36,953 bases of DNA, taken from positions 1 to 36,953 of the forward strand of contig NZ_LNDC01000019.1 of assembly GCF_001870905.1 (NCBI RefSeq), read 5' to 3'. Each line of letters opens with the position of its first letter. Position 1 is the first letter of the stretch. Origin of the DNA: Geitlerinema sp. PCC 9228 (GTDB lineage: Bacteria > Cyanobacteriota > Cyanobacteriia > Cyanobacteriales > PCC-9228). Under the pieces are notes generated by a model. It was given only the letters and a program-made list of their open reading frames with translations, did not search any database and was not told where the DNA came from. Shown here one piece after another: positions 1 through 8,557 of the stretch. The position numbers and the translations under genes were made by a program.

Positions 1-414
1 ATTGCCTACTACCAGCAAGCTTTGCAAGTTTGTACCCGCGATGCCTTTCCCCAACAATGGGCAATGACTCAAAACAATCTGGGCCCTGCCTACTCAAACC
101 GCATCCAGGGAGACAAGGCACAAAATCTGGAACATGCCATTGCCTGCTACCAGCAAGCTTTGCAAGTTCGTACCCGCGATGCCTTTCCCCAAGATTGGGC
201 AGGTACCCAAAACAATCTGGGCAGTGCCTACCAAGACCGCATCCAGGGAGATAGGGCACAAAATCTGGAAGATGCCATTGCCTACTACCAGCAAGCTTTG
301 CAAGTATATACCCGCGATGCCTTTCCCCAACAGTGGGCAATGACTCAAAACGGTCTGGGCAATGCCTACTTGTACCGCATCCAGGGAGATAGGGCACAAA
401 ATCTGGAAGATGCC
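1..414 (+). repeat. Three in-frame 138-bp tandem repeats encoding TPR units
   Basis: Units start at 1, 139 and 277, with a partial fourth at 415. Each begins ATTGCCT and contains CAGCAAGCTTTGCAAGT. Near-identity at DNA level between units indicates recent amplification or homogenisation within the CHAT gene, and the array probably continues upstream of the window. Confidence 0.9.
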
Positions 415-2370
415 ATTGCCTGCTATCGCAACGCCCTTACTATTTATACACCCAAAGCCATTCCTTTAGAGTGTTGGAGAACTGGACGCAACTTGGGAAA
501 TTTAGGATTCCAACAAGGCAACTGGCAACTTGCCATTGAAGGCTACAGCCAAGCCATCGATGCTGTGGAAAATTCCCGCAGCCAGTCAGTAGACGAACAA
601 CGCCGCCAGGAAATTCTCAAAGAATCCATTGGTGTCTACGAAAACCTCGTTCAAGCGTATATCCAAGTAGGAGACATCAAAAACGCCATCGAAACCACGG
701 AACGTTCCCGCTGCCAGCGTTTGGTGGATTTAATGGCTACCTCCGACCTATATCCCGAAGGCGAAGTTCCTCCCCTGGTCCAGGAATACCAACAACTGCA
801 ACAACAAATCAACAACCTCCGCTACCGCTGGCAGTTTCCCCAACAGGAAAAACAGCTAGTAGGTGCCAAACGCGATGCCACACCGCAATTTTCCCAAAAA
901 GACCGCCAGCAAATCGAACAACTAGAGGCGGAAAAACAACAAATATGGCAGCAAATCCGCCGCCAAGACTTGCTGCAAGCTGCCCAACAACAAACCGAAC
1001 ATCTATCCCTGGCACAGATGCAGCAACTGATTCCCCACCAGCAAGCCGCGTTGCTTAGTTTCTATACCACTAAAAACGACACTCACATCTTTATCTTGAA
1101 ACCGGGGCAATCCCCACAAATATTCACTTGCCAGGGAGAGAGTCAACAAGAATTGCAACAGTGGATTCTGGATAACTGGTCAACCCCCTATCGCCGCGAT
1201 AACAGCACTTGGCTGCAACAAATGTCGCCAGTTCTGCAACAACTCAGCCAACGCTTGCACCTCGACCAACTCATCCAACAACACTTGCAGGATATCCGAG
1301 AACTCATCATCGTTCCCCACCTCGCCTTGCACCAAATTCCCTTCGCCGCTTTGCCCATCGACACCAGCCAACCCACCGCCGCCAGCGAAACCACCCGCCA
1401 TCCCGCCACCGACGATACCCGCATGGGAGGCAAACGCAAATCCCAAACCGCCAATATCGCTACCCCCACCGCTACCCGCTACCTCAGCGACCTCTTCCGC
1501 CTGCGTGTGGTACCCAGTTGCCAAATTCTCAATTTCTGCCACCAACGCACCGACAACACTGCCCCCCAATCCACCATCGGCATTGTGGAAGATGCCACCG
1601 ACGACCTCTATTTCACGGAATACGAATGCGACACTCTGGCACAACTCTATCAAGTGCCTTCCCAACAACGCCTGCGCCGCCAACACGCCACCACTGCCAA
1701 ATACCAAAACCTCCTCGCCCAAGTCCAACAACTCCATTCCAGCCACCACGCCAGTTCCGATTTGGGCAATCCCCTCAACTCGCGACTGGTGCTTGCCGAC
1801 GGCTACCTTTCTCTGGAACAATTGCTCACTTGGCGATTTCCCCAGGTACAAGAGGTGTTCCTTTCCTGCTGCGAAACTAACTTATCCACCACCGAACTCA
1901 CGGACGATATTCTCACCATCAGTACCGGTTTTCTCTGCATTGGTGTTAGCAGTGCCATCAGTACCCTGTGGGCGGTGAACGACCTGGCGACGGCGGTTTT
2001 TGCTACGTTGTACTACCAACAACGCCGCCAACACACCACCGCTGCTGCTTTGCAACAAGCCCAACAACGCCTGCGTTGTCTCACCAATGAGGAACTGGAA
2101 CGGGCGTACCTCCCCCAAATTCGTCCCTATTTGCAAAATCGTCTGGCGCGGGAAAGGGAGGCTTTGGCGGCGGCGGAAGCCCAGTTGAAACAACGTCGCC
2201 AACTGAGTTCGGAACAACGTTTGTCTTGGAAGGATGAACATAAGAAACGTAAAAAAGCGGTTCGGCGGCTAACGCAATTGTTGGAGGAGGGGTTGAGTCT
2301 CTTTTGCCAGCAACGCTATCCTTTTGCCCATCCGCAATATTGGGCTGGTTTTATTGTGCAGGGTCAGTGA
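1..2370 (+). CDS. TPR-repeat CHAT-domain protein (5' end outside window)
   Basis: The frame is already open at base 1, so the gene starts upstream; an internal ATG at 22 is not a credible start. The visible 789 residues begin with TPR-like helical repeats of exactly 46 residues (DAFPQ-W, NNLG-AY, RIQGD-AQNLE), then a Gln-rich coiled-coil stretch, then a CHAT domain (caspase-HetF-associated with TPRs). The likely His-Cys dyad of this caspase-like fold is visible: His in QLHSSHHASS and Cys in VFLSCCETN. The domain closes with the typical HPQYWAGFIVQG. CHAT proteins are clan CD cysteine protease relatives. In cyanobacteria they are numerous and mostly uncharacterised, and some CHAT proteases elsewhere are activated by type III CRISPR systems. 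Here the gene lies 19 kb from the CRISPR operon, so no link is claimed. Substrate unknown. Confidence 0.85.
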   Translation: MAYYQQALQVCTRDAFPQQWAMTQNNLGPAYSNRIQGDKAQNLEHAIACYQQALQVRTRDAFPQDWAGTQNNLGSAYQDRIQGDRAQNLEDAIAYYQQALQVYTRDAFPQQWAMTQNGLGNAYLYRIQGDRAQNLEDAIACYRNALTIYTPKAIPLECWRTGRNLGNLGFQQGNWQLAIEGYSQAIDAVENSRSQSVDEQRRQEILKESIGVYENLVQAYIQVGDIKNAIETTERSRCQRLVDLMATSDLYPEGEVPPLVQEYQQLQQQINNLRYRWQFPQQEKQLVGAKRDATPQFSQKDRQQIEQLEAEKQQIWQQIRRQDLLQAAQQQTEHLSLAQMQQLIPHQQAALLSFYTTKNDTHIFILKPGQSPQIFTCQGESQQELQQWILDNWSTPYRRDNSTWLQQMSPVLQQLSQRLHLDQLIQQHLQDIRELIIVPHLALHQIPFAALPIDTSQPTAASETTRHPATDDTRMGGKRKSQTANIATPTATRYLSDLFRLRVVPSCQILNFCHQRTDNTAPQSTIGIVEDATDDLYFTEYECDTLAQLYQVPSQQRLRRQHATTAKYQNLLAQVQQLHSSHHASSDLGNPLNSRLVLADGYLSLEQLLTWRFPQVQEVFLSCCETNLSTTELTDDILTISTGFLCIGVSSAISTLWAVNDLATAVFATLYYQQRRQHTTAAALQQAQQRLRCLTNEELERAYLPQIRPYLQNRLAREREALAAAEAQLKQRRQLSSEQRLSWKDEHKKRKKAVRRLTQLLEEGLSLFCQQRYPFAHPQYWAGFIVQGQ

Positions 2371-2421
2371 GGTGCGAAGAAGGCGCGATCGCTTGTTTGC
2401 TTTCCCAAACCAATGAGGAAA

Positions 2422-2509
2422 CGGAGAGGGAGGGATTCGAACCCCCGGAACCCTGAACGGGTTCATCTGATTTCAAGTCAGACGCAATCGACCGCTCTGC
2501 CACCTCTCC
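2422..2509 (-). tRNA. tRNA-Ser(UGA)
   Basis: Read on the minus strand, an 88-nt class II tRNA. The acceptor stem GGAGAGG pairs with CCTCTCC, the discriminator base is G, the anticodon loop is CTTGAAA (anticodon TGA), there is a long variable arm with a GAACCCG/CGGGTTC-like stem, and the T-arm contains GGTTCGAATCC. CCA is not encoded. Confidence 0.95.
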
Positions 2510-2563
2510 AGCAGTTGTTATTGTATCGTATTTTTCCTTTGGTTTGTAGGGGGTAGTTGGGGG

Positions 2564-3514
2564 TTAGGCAGATTGCATCCAGCAGAGATTTTGGTTTTGA
2601 TGCAAAATTTCCTCAGAAACGATTTGAAAGTCTTCGCCAACCCACACCAAGGAGGCTTGGGCAACTCGCCCGTTGCGTAGGGTGATTAAGGAAAAGTTGC
2701 GGCAGCGATCGCCTTCGATGTCTACAATTCTAGGTACGCTGGCAGCGTTGAGATACACCGTACCTTCCCCATCTACGTACAAAGATTGCCGGCGACAGGT
2801 GTTGGTATGGCGCAGGCGGTGGTGCATGTGACCGAAGGTGACTAGGGGGATGGTTTTCCCTAATGCCCGGGTTTGTGCGATCGCTTCGCTAAAATCTGGG
2901 TCGCCGTAGTCGCCACCAATGGGTTTCCAATCCTTACCACAGGGGGCTTCTGGCTGCGAACCCAACCCATAGGGTCCGTTGTGACCGAGAAACAGCACTG
3001 TATCTACTGGGGTTTCTTGCGCGGCAGCGACAATGCGATCGGTGGATTCTTGCAAATTATGGACCCCAAAGCGTTCTTGATAGAAGCTAGCATGTTTCCA
3101 TTCTGGACCCCCCCAACTAAAAGGGCGCGTACCAACTACTGCTAGCTGAAATTGGGGAAAAGTTCGCTGGCTGTAGCCGACGTGGCAATCGCTTAAAGCT
3201 TCCATTTGCAAATTAACCCAATCTTCCTTCTCGCGATCGTAGGGGCATTTGCGGCGACCCCAATCGGTCATGGTATACCAAGCGTCGTGGTTGCCAAATA
3301 CTGCCGCTTTGGGGATATCCAATTGGGCAATGGAACGTACCAAAGACACCGCTTCGTTGCCGTAATCGCCCACAAAAAGCACCAAATCGACCCCCAAATG
3401 TTGCAAAGCCCGTTCGTCGGCTTTTTCCCATTGGTCGTGAATATCGCCAATAACTGCAATGGTAAGGGAATTTTTTATGGTTTCTTGATAAAAAGAATGA
3501 TTGTCCGAGTGCAT
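2564..3514 (-). CDS. Metallophosphoesterase (cyanobacterial TIGR04168-like)
   Basis: A calcineurin-like phosphoesterase of about 316 residues with the ordered metal-ligand motifs of the fold: GDIHDQW, GDYGNE, GNHDAW, LGHNGP and GHMHH. These bind two metal ions and hydrolyse phosphoesters; the substrate is unknown. The frame is open back to an ATG at 3616. The ATG at 3514 is preferred because it directly precedes the conserved core and has AAGGAAGA about 15 nt upstream, while the upstream ATG has no ribosome binding site and would overlap the promoter space shared with divergent nadA. Closest in feel to the cyanobacterial and plant family TIGR04168. No signal peptide is seen, so it is probably cytoplasmic. 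Confidence 0.85.
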   Translation of the reverse strand: MHSDNHSFYQETIKNSLTIAVIGDIHDQWEKADERALQHLGVDLVLFVGDYGNEAVSLVRSIAQLDIPKAAVFGNHDAWYTMTDWGRRKCPYDREKEDWVNLQMEALSDCHVGYSQRTFPQFQLAVVGTRPFSWGGPEWKHASFYQERFGVHNLQESTDRIVAAAQETPVDTVLFLGHNGPYGLGSQPEAPCGKDWKPIGGDYGDPDFSEAIAQTRALGKTIPLVTFGHMHHRLRHTNTCRRQSLYVDGEGTVYLNAASVPRIVDIEGDRCRNFSLITLRNGRVAQASLVWVGEDFQIVSEEILHQNQNLCWMQSA

Positions 3515-3652
3515 AATCAACCGATAAAGTCTTCCTTTATCTAGGATAAACGCACCAAAGCGATCGCCAACGGGCAAATTCACAGGGATGGGATTTGCCG
3601 GCAGTCCCCTGCACATTTTGGTAAAACCTACTATAATTTAACTAGAACGTAC

Positions 3653-4657
3653 TTGCAGGAAGTTTTTAACAATCTGGTAACTGTGTTTCTAACCGCAAAC
3701 AAGTCTATTGAATCGTCCGCTACCAATGCCATTCCCAACGACCTGTTCGGGGCGATTGAAGACCTCAAACAGGAACTAAACGCCGTTGTTTTGGCGCACT
3801 ACTATCAAGAAGGAGATATCCAAGATATTGCTGATTTTATCGGCGATTCCCTACAACTGGCCCGCCAAGCCGCCAGTACCAGCGCCGATGTCATTGTCTT
3901 TGCCGGGGTTCACTTCATGGCGGAAACCGCCAAAATTCTCAATCCCGACAAACAGGTTTTGCTGCCGGATTTGGAAGCTGGCTGTTCCCTGGCAGACACT
4001 TGCCCTCCCGATGAGTTTGCCCAGTTTAAGGAAGCTTATCCCGACCACATGGTCATTTCTTACATTAACTGTTCGGCAGCCATCAAGGCCATGAGCGATT
4101 TAATCTGCACCAGTTCCAATGCGGTAAAATTGGTACAGCAGATTCCGCCGGAACAGCCGATTATTTTTGCCCCCGATCGCAATTTGGGTCGCTACGTTAT
4201 CCAACAAACTGGTCGGGATATGGTTTTGTGGCAGGGAAGTTGCATCGTTCACGAGAACTTTTCCGAGAAAAAACTGATACAGCTGCAAGTGGAACATCCG
4301 GAAGCGGAAATTATTGCCCATCCGGAGTGCGAAGAACCGGTTCTGCGTCATGCCAACTTCATTGGTTCCACAGCCGCTTTGTTAAAACACGTCCGTCAAA
4401 GCGATCGCAGTTCTTTCATCGTGGCTACCGAACCGGGCATTATCCATCAAATGCAGAAACAAGTTCCCGGCAAAGAATACATTCCTGCCCCAGCCAGCGG
4501 CACTTGCGCTTGCAATGAGTGCCCTCACATGCGCCTGAACACGCTAGAAAAACTCTACCTGGCCATGAAAAACCGCACGCCGGAAATCACCATGTCGGAA
4601 GAGGTGCGTACCGCTGCTTGGCAACCCATCCAGCGTATGTTAGAAATGAGTAAGTAA
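3653..4657 (+). CDS. nadA: Quinolinate synthase NadA
   Basis: Catalyses condensation of iminoaspartate with dihydroxyacetone phosphate to quinolinate in de novo NAD synthesis; cytoplasmic, needs a 4Fe-4S cluster. The family signature is complete: [10 protein letters not shown] near the N-terminus, [32 protein letters not shown] and [12 protein letters not shown]. Cysteines in the GCSLAD, HPEC and CNECP motifs are the expected cluster ligands. At 334 residues it has the normal family length. The only in-frame start giving the full N-terminus is TTG at 3653, without a clear Shine-Dalgarno; GTG at 3683 is an alternative that removes only non-conserved residues. Divergent from the metallophosphoesterase gene. 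Confidence 0.95.
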   Translation: MQEVFNNLVTVFLTANKSIESSATNAIPNDLFGAIEDLKQELNAVVLAHYYQEGDIQDIADFIGDSLQLARQAASTSADVIVFAGVHFMAETAKILNPDKQVLLPDLEAGCSLADTCPPDEFAQFKEAYPDHMVISYINCSAAIKAMSDLICTSSNAVKLVQQIPPEQPIIFAPDRNLGRYVIQQTGRDMVLWQGSCIVHENFSEKKLIQLQVEHPEAEIIAHPECEEPVLRHANFIGSTAALLKHVRQSDRSSFIVATEPGIIHQMQKQVPGKEYIPAPASGTCACNECPHMRLNTLEKLYLAMKNRTPEITMSEEVRTAAWQPIQRMLEMSK

Positions 4658-4683
4658 TACCCAATCCGACGTACATACACCCA

Positions 4684-4718
4684 CAAAAATGTCGGGGTGG
4701 TGCCCTTCTACCCCGACA
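4684..4718 (-). terminator. Rho-independent terminator of the ntcB-cnaT unit
   Basis: A perfect 9-bp stem TGTCGGGGT/ACCCCGACA (4690-4698 and 4710-4718) is followed on the minus strand by TTTTTGTG. It lies between the convergent 3' ends of nadA and the cnaT-like gene. A second AT-rich palindrome (TTTTTTGAAA/TTTCAAAAAA, 4737-4765) sits beside it and may serve either direction. Confidence 0.75.
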
Positions 4719-4811
4719 AGAAAGCTTCTTTTCCCATTTTTTGAAATTGTACCATTTTCAAAAAAACAATGATGTTCTGGCGTTTCCCAATTCCCTTGTA
4801 TTATTGCTGGC

Positions 4812-5894
4812 TTATTTTTTCCTTTGTGCCGCGATCGCTTGGGCAATTTGTTGTTGCTGGTCAGCCACTTTTCCTACCGCTAGCATATCTTTCGCCTGTT
4901 CCACCCCAGAAGCCAAATCCGCACAAACACCGCAGTGCCACAAATAAAACCCACTATTGTAAATCGCTGCTGGTACCAATGGCGTGGGTTCGCCGTGTAA
5001 AGTTGCTTCGATTAGCTGCAAAGCCGACCACGGAGAATCGAAAGACACATCGCTGCCGGAAACCCCGCATTCTCTAGGATACACATTCAAACGCCGCCAG
5101 CTGGGGTCGCCGTCGCTTTGACAAATTCCAATAATTGCCGTACGATTGCGCGCCAAATCAATACTCCCTTCCAATCCCTTGACGGTGGTGAGGCGATGGA
5201 TTTGGGGATGGGTGGCTTGCCGCAGTTGGTAGGTTTCCCGGAAATACCCTTCTGTGGGAGGATGAACAAATCCCGCGATCGCATTGCCGGCACCAGCATA
5301 GGGAAACCAAATTAATTCTATCGTGGCCAGAGGCGGGCGTTTGCCAATTTGTTCGCGATAGGGAACCAAATTGTGGGCGAGGGGGAAATGTTTGGGTAAA
5401 TAAAGAAAGCCCAACCCCGTTTGGTCCATAACTTGGTGAATTTGTTCCACTTCTAGGGTGGTAAAATCCATGCCCAATTGTTGCCAAATCTTCACCAGGG
5501 GCAATCCATATTTGGTGGGCATGACATCGCCGCCGTGGAGCAACACGGGAACGCCTGCGGTTGCTAGAATAACAGCGGTAATTGCTGTCACTGGCGTTGT
5601 ACGCGATCGCCCGTCGTAAGGAACCCCAATAACCGTTACCGGATAGTCGTGGGCATCCGACAAAGCCGGAATTTTGGGACCCAATTCATCATAAGCATCC
5701 AACATCCCCGCCAGTTCTTCGGGGATGGGGCGTTTGATACGATGCGCGATCGCAAAAGCCCCAATTTGCGCTGGTGTGGCTTCTTGTTGCAGCATCAAAC
5801 GGGTAGCCAGGGTGGCTTCTTCGCGGGTTAAATTGTCGCCGGTGTGGGTACCGCTGCCAATTTTTTTAAGCAATTCTCGGAATGTTGCGCTCAT
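4812..5894 (-). CDS. cnaT: CnaT-like protein (anthranilate phosphoribosyltransferase family)
   Basis: About 360 residues of the glycosyltransferase family 3 / TrpD-like fold: an N-terminal helical domain (EEATLATRLMLQQEATPAQ) and a phosphoribosyl-binding core (GVPYDGRSRTTPVTAIT, VLLHGGDVMPTKYG). It is not the ordinary tryptophan enzyme: the typical KHGNR motif is replaced by LHGGD. As I recall it, cnaT of Anabaena (all0601) encodes such a protein, lies next to ntcB, and is needed for expression of the nir operon. The same order is seen here, with this start overlapping the ntcB 3' end by 29 bp, so cotranscription is likely. The frame is open to 6050, but the ATG at 5894 begins the conserved MSATFRELLKKIGSG. 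The biochemical reaction is unknown. Confidence 0.8.
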   Translation of the reverse strand: MSATFRELLKKIGSGTHTGDNLTREEATLATRLMLQQEATPAQIGAFAIAHRIKRPIPEELAGMLDAYDELGPKIPALSDAHDYPVTVIGVPYDGRSRTTPVTAITAVILATAGVPVLLHGGDVMPTKYGLPLVKIWQQLGMDFTTLEVEQIHQVMDQTGLGFLYLPKHFPLAHNLVPYREQIGKRPPLATIELIWFPYAGAGNAIAGFVHPPTEGYFRETYQLRQATHPQIHRLTTVKGLEGSIDLARNRTAIIGICQSDGDPSWRRLNVYPRECGVSGSDVSFDSPWSALQLIEATLHGEPTPLVPAAIYNSGFYLWHCGVCADLASGVEQAKDMLAVGKVADQQQQIAQAIAAQRKK

Positions 5895-6837
5895 GGGAAG
5901 GTGGTTGTTGCGTTGCTGTTGGGGAGTCGGATGAATAAAAGGAACAAACCAGTTCGTAAAATGCTTGAATGGGAGGAATGTACAAGCGATCGCTAGTAGT
6001 GGCCAGGATAACTTGACGCTGCAAGGGAGGCTGACCGTTAACGGCGGCAATTTCTCGGGTAACCAGGGTGGGGTCTTGGGGGATTTCTGTCAATGCCGAT
6101 TGGGGCAACAACGCCAAACATTCTCCTTGGCGAATGGTACCGCGAAAAGCATCTAAAGTATTCAATTCCATGGCAATATGGGGGGTAACGCCAGCGGTGG
6201 CAAACCAATTTTGGGTTAGTCGCTGCATGCCGTAGCCATCTTTAAAGGTAATTTGCGGGTAGCGAGCAATTTCTGCGGCGGTTAGGGAATAGCATTTGCT
6301 GAGGGGATGGTCGGCTGCCATAAGCACTTCAATCGCTTCTTCGTAGAGAATTTCCGAAACCATATCGGCACTGGCGGTAAAGGCAGGATTGTTCATAACT
6401 ACAGCCACATCGACCAACCCATCTCGCAATACTTTCAACGCGCGATCGCTTCCCAAAGCCGTTACCCGCAATTGTACCTGGGGATGGGTACGGCAAAATT
6501 TCTGCAATATGGGTGGTAGCAAATAGGAACAAACCGAATGAATGGCGGCAACGCACAGGTCCGATTGTTTGCCAGCCATCAATTCTTGCACATCTTGGGT
6601 TAAATTTTGCCATTCCTGACATATTTTCCGCGCCCGGGGCAAACAACGCTCTCCCGCCACGGTTAGCTGTGCTTGGGTATGTCGATGGAACAAAGGCGCA
6701 CCGAGATCGGTTTCCAAGGCCTGAATTTGGCGGCTGATGGTGGATTGCGTGACCCCGCGATCGCGTGCTGCTTGTCCAAAATTTCCGGTGTCAACGACGG
6801 CTAAGAAAGCTTGCAATTGCTCGATGCGCATAGGCAC
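5866..6837 (-). CDS. ntcB: LysR-family nitrate assimilation activator NtcB
   Basis: A LysR-type transcription factor of 323 residues with an N-terminal winged HTH (MRIEQLQAFLAVVDTGNFGQ, then GVTQSTISRQIQALETDLG) and a two-lobed periplasmic-binding-like effector domain. The stretch LCVAAIHSVCSYLLPP, VTALGSDRALKVLRDGLVD and FKDGYGMQRL match NtcB as I know it. NtcB enhances nirA-operon transcription when nitrite or nitrate is present, together with NtcA. Position supports the call: it is in the nitrate cluster, behind an NtcA-type promoter (6870-6912) and overlapping the cnaT-like gene. The first codon could be ATG at 6837 (MPM) or two codons later. Confidence 0.9.
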   Translation of the reverse strand: MPMRIEQLQAFLAVVDTGNFGQAARDRGVTQSTISRQIQALETDLGAPLFHRHTQAQLTVAGERCLPRARKICQEWQNLTQDVQELMAGKQSDLCVAAIHSVCSYLLPPILQKFCRTHPQVQLRVTALGSDRALKVLRDGLVDVAVVMNNPAFTASADMVSEILYEEAIEVLMAADHPLSKCYSLTAAEIARYPQITFKDGYGMQRLTQNWFATAGVTPHIAMELNTLDAFRGTIRQGECLALLPQSALTEIPQDPTLVTREIAAVNGQPPLQRQVILATTSDRLYIPPIQAFYELVCSFYSSDSPTATQQPPSHERNIPRIA

Positions 6838-6869
6838 TTCAAAAAACTGGTTTGGTTAATTAACAAATT

Positions 6870-6912
6870 AGAATACCAGGGGCAAACCCCATGTTTTGGT
6901 ATTGTTCGATAC
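6870..6912 (-). promoter_or_regulatory. NtcA-activated promoter of ntcB
   Basis: A perfect NtcA box GTA-N8-TAC (6899-6912, palindromic ends) is followed on the minus strand by 23 nt and TATTCT (6870-6875), matching the TAN3T -10 of class II NtcA promoters. The ntcB start is 33 nt beyond the -10. Confidence 0.85.
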
Positions 6913-6943
6913 GGCTGCTGCGTCTGGTTCGTGCTAAAAATAG

Positions 6944-8029
6944 CTATCGGGGCAAATTTTCCCAAGCGTAGCGGGCGTGGAATGCCACCGCAGGCACGGC
7001 AGCATCGGTCATTTGTTCTAACGTCGTACGCGCTGTGGAACGACCCAATTTTCCCAACGCCATGGCAACAGCTTGTTGTACCTGTGGCTGGCAGGAGGGT
7101 TCGCTTTGTTGCTGGAGAAAGGCGAGTAAATATTGGGTTGCCCGGTCTTTTTGGCACTCATTGCGCAAACGCCCCAACAGATGAGCAATTTCCCGGCATA
7201 CAGGAATAGAAGCAGCATTTTGTAAATAATCTCCCAAACCAGTCACTGCCGTTTCGGTTTCGATGGCTGCCAAAGCTCTAGCGATGTCAATCTGCAAGGA
7301 TGCGGGAAGGGTAGAATTTCTCAAGCGATTGACCAAGGCATCAGCAGCTTGGGGAGAAGCGATTTTTTCCAAAGCTTTGGCGGCATGGGAGGCAACCGTT
7401 GGATGTTCATCTTGGAGTAAGGGCATGAGAACGGTGGTGGCATCGTCGATTTGCTGGCGCGTGTGGCTGGCTGCGATACCGGAAATGGCTGCTTGACGCA
7501 CTTTGGCATGGGAATCGGCAAGCAAACGTTGGAAAATGGGGGGCAGGCGGCTATCGTTGAAACTACTGAGGGCTTCCAAAGCCATAGCTCGAATTTCCGG
7601 CATTTCGTCGTCTACCACGGATAGCAGTAAGGGAATGGTGGCGGTGTGACGTATGGTGGCGAGGGTTTGCGTGGCTAAAAATTTGGTGCCTGGCTGCTGC
7701 AATAAGTCTTGCATAGCGACAATGCGGGCTTCGCTGCGATAGGAGGAAAGTGCGTGGGCGGCGTGTTGGGCGAGGTCTTCATCGCTGTTTTGCGTTAGCC
7801 TGGTTAAAGCGATCGCTACTTCTGGATTGTCCAATTGTCCTAAGATCCAAATGGCAAACCAGCGGGTTTCCCAATCGGCGTTTTCGTCGTTCGCCAGATC
7901 GATGCAAGGCCACACGATATCTTTGCCTTGTCGGCAGAACCATTTGGCTGCTTCCCAACGCTGCTGGAAATCACCGGATTGTAATCTATGCCAAGCGGTT
8001 TTGCGGTCTAGATGGTTTGCGGCTACCAT
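6944..8029 (-). CDS. HEAT-repeat (PBS-lyase-like) protein of the nitrate cluster
   Basis: 361 residues made almost entirely of ~30-residue helical HEAT/PBS-lyase repeats, for example HAAHALSSYRSEARI, IRAMALEALSSFND, VRQAAISGIAASH and VASHAAKALEKIAS. Such repeats occur in phycobilin lyases (CpcE/NblB type) but also in many scaffold proteins. No lyase-specific residues can be assigned here. It follows narM by 57 bp on the same strand and appears to end the nrtP-narB-narM unit. As I recall, a CpcE-like gene near the Anabaena nir genes (all0605) was linked to negative control of nirA expression; an equivalent role here is inference. Phycobilisome turnover under nitrogen limitation is the alternative. 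Confidence 0.8.
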   Translation of the reverse strand: MVAANHLDRKTAWHRLQSGDFQQRWEAAKWFCRQGKDIVWPCIDLANDENADWETRWFAIWILGQLDNPEVAIALTRLTQNSDEDLAQHAAHALSSYRSEARIVAMQDLLQQPGTKFLATQTLATIRHTATIPLLLSVVDDEMPEIRAMALEALSSFNDSRLPPIFQRLLADSHAKVRQAAISGIAASHTRQQIDDATTVLMPLLQDEHPTVASHAAKALEKIASPQAADALVNRLRNSTLPASLQIDIARALAAIETETAVTGLGDYLQNAASIPVCREIAHLLGRLRNECQKDRATQYLLAFLQQQSEPSCQPQVQQAVAMALGKLGRSTARTTLEQMTDAAVPAVAFHARYAWENLPR

Positions 8030-8086
8030 ATTGTTGCCTCAACGAGATATTTCTATGATTGTAGAGGAAAAAATTATTGGTTTGGC

Positions 8087-8557
8087 TCAAATGGGCGATC
8101 GCGACGACGCCACCAACCCAAATTCTTGCAAGGCGGGATAAAAGTTTTTGTTTTCATGACCTTTGCGGCTTAATTTGATGAGGGCAAAACGCTGCAAGGG
8201 CGTTAGCTGCAACCACTGCTGGGGATGGAGGTCAACTCCCATGGATTGGGCTTTTTCTGCCGTTGCTTGCGGAACGCTATGCGGGTCCAACCATGCTGGG
8301 GAATCATCAATCTCAAGTTCTTTAGCGGGGCTGCCGGTATGCTGTTGCACCAAATTTTGCAAATATTGCCGGTACTGTTGAATTTCCCTTGGCGTCTGGC
8401 AAGGCATATCTACCAACTGCTGGCGTTCTGTCTGGAGAAACTGATGCCAGTGATGCAATTTTAGTTTGACACCACAGGTATCTAGTTTCATGCGTACGAA
8501 CATGGGAATGCAGCGCAAGCTTTCTACGAAGTCTGCTTCAAATTGAAAGTAGGTCAT
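8087..8557 (-). CDS. narM: Nitrate reductase-associated protein NarM
   Basis: 156 residues beginning [20 protein letters not shown] and containing [16 protein letters not shown], the hallmark of the small cyanobacterial Nitr_red_assoc (NarM) family, which is required for active nitrate reductase in Synechococcus. Its start overlaps the narB stop in an ATGA (8554-8557), so the two are translationally coupled, which fits a role in maturing or stabilising NarB. The exact mechanism (cofactor insertion or subunit) is not shown by the sequence. Confidence 0.92.
   Translation of the reverse strand: MTYFQFEADFVESLRCIPMFVRMKLDTCGVKLKLHHWHQFLQTERQQLVDMPCQTPREIQQYRQYLQNLVQQHTGSPAKELEIDDSPAWLDPHSVPQATAEKAQSMGVDLHPQQWLQLTPLQRFALIKLSRKGHENKNFYPALQEFGLVASSRSPI

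Noticed and set aside
22-24. ATG at 22 as the start of the CHAT gene
   Set aside because: The frame is open from base 1 in the middle of a 46-residue repeat unit, so the true start is upstream of the window.
1180-1851. A 223-codon open frame opposite the CHAT gene, and a 223-codon frame overlapping it on the plus strand
   Set aside because: Low-complexity Gly/Val- or Pro/His-rich shadows of the GC-rich CHAT coding sequence, with no family features.
1-2370. CHAT protein as the effector of the type III-D system
   Set aside because: Type III-E and some other type III systems do use CHAT proteases, but this gene is 19 kb away behind unrelated operons, and TPR-CHAT genes are common in cyanobacteria.
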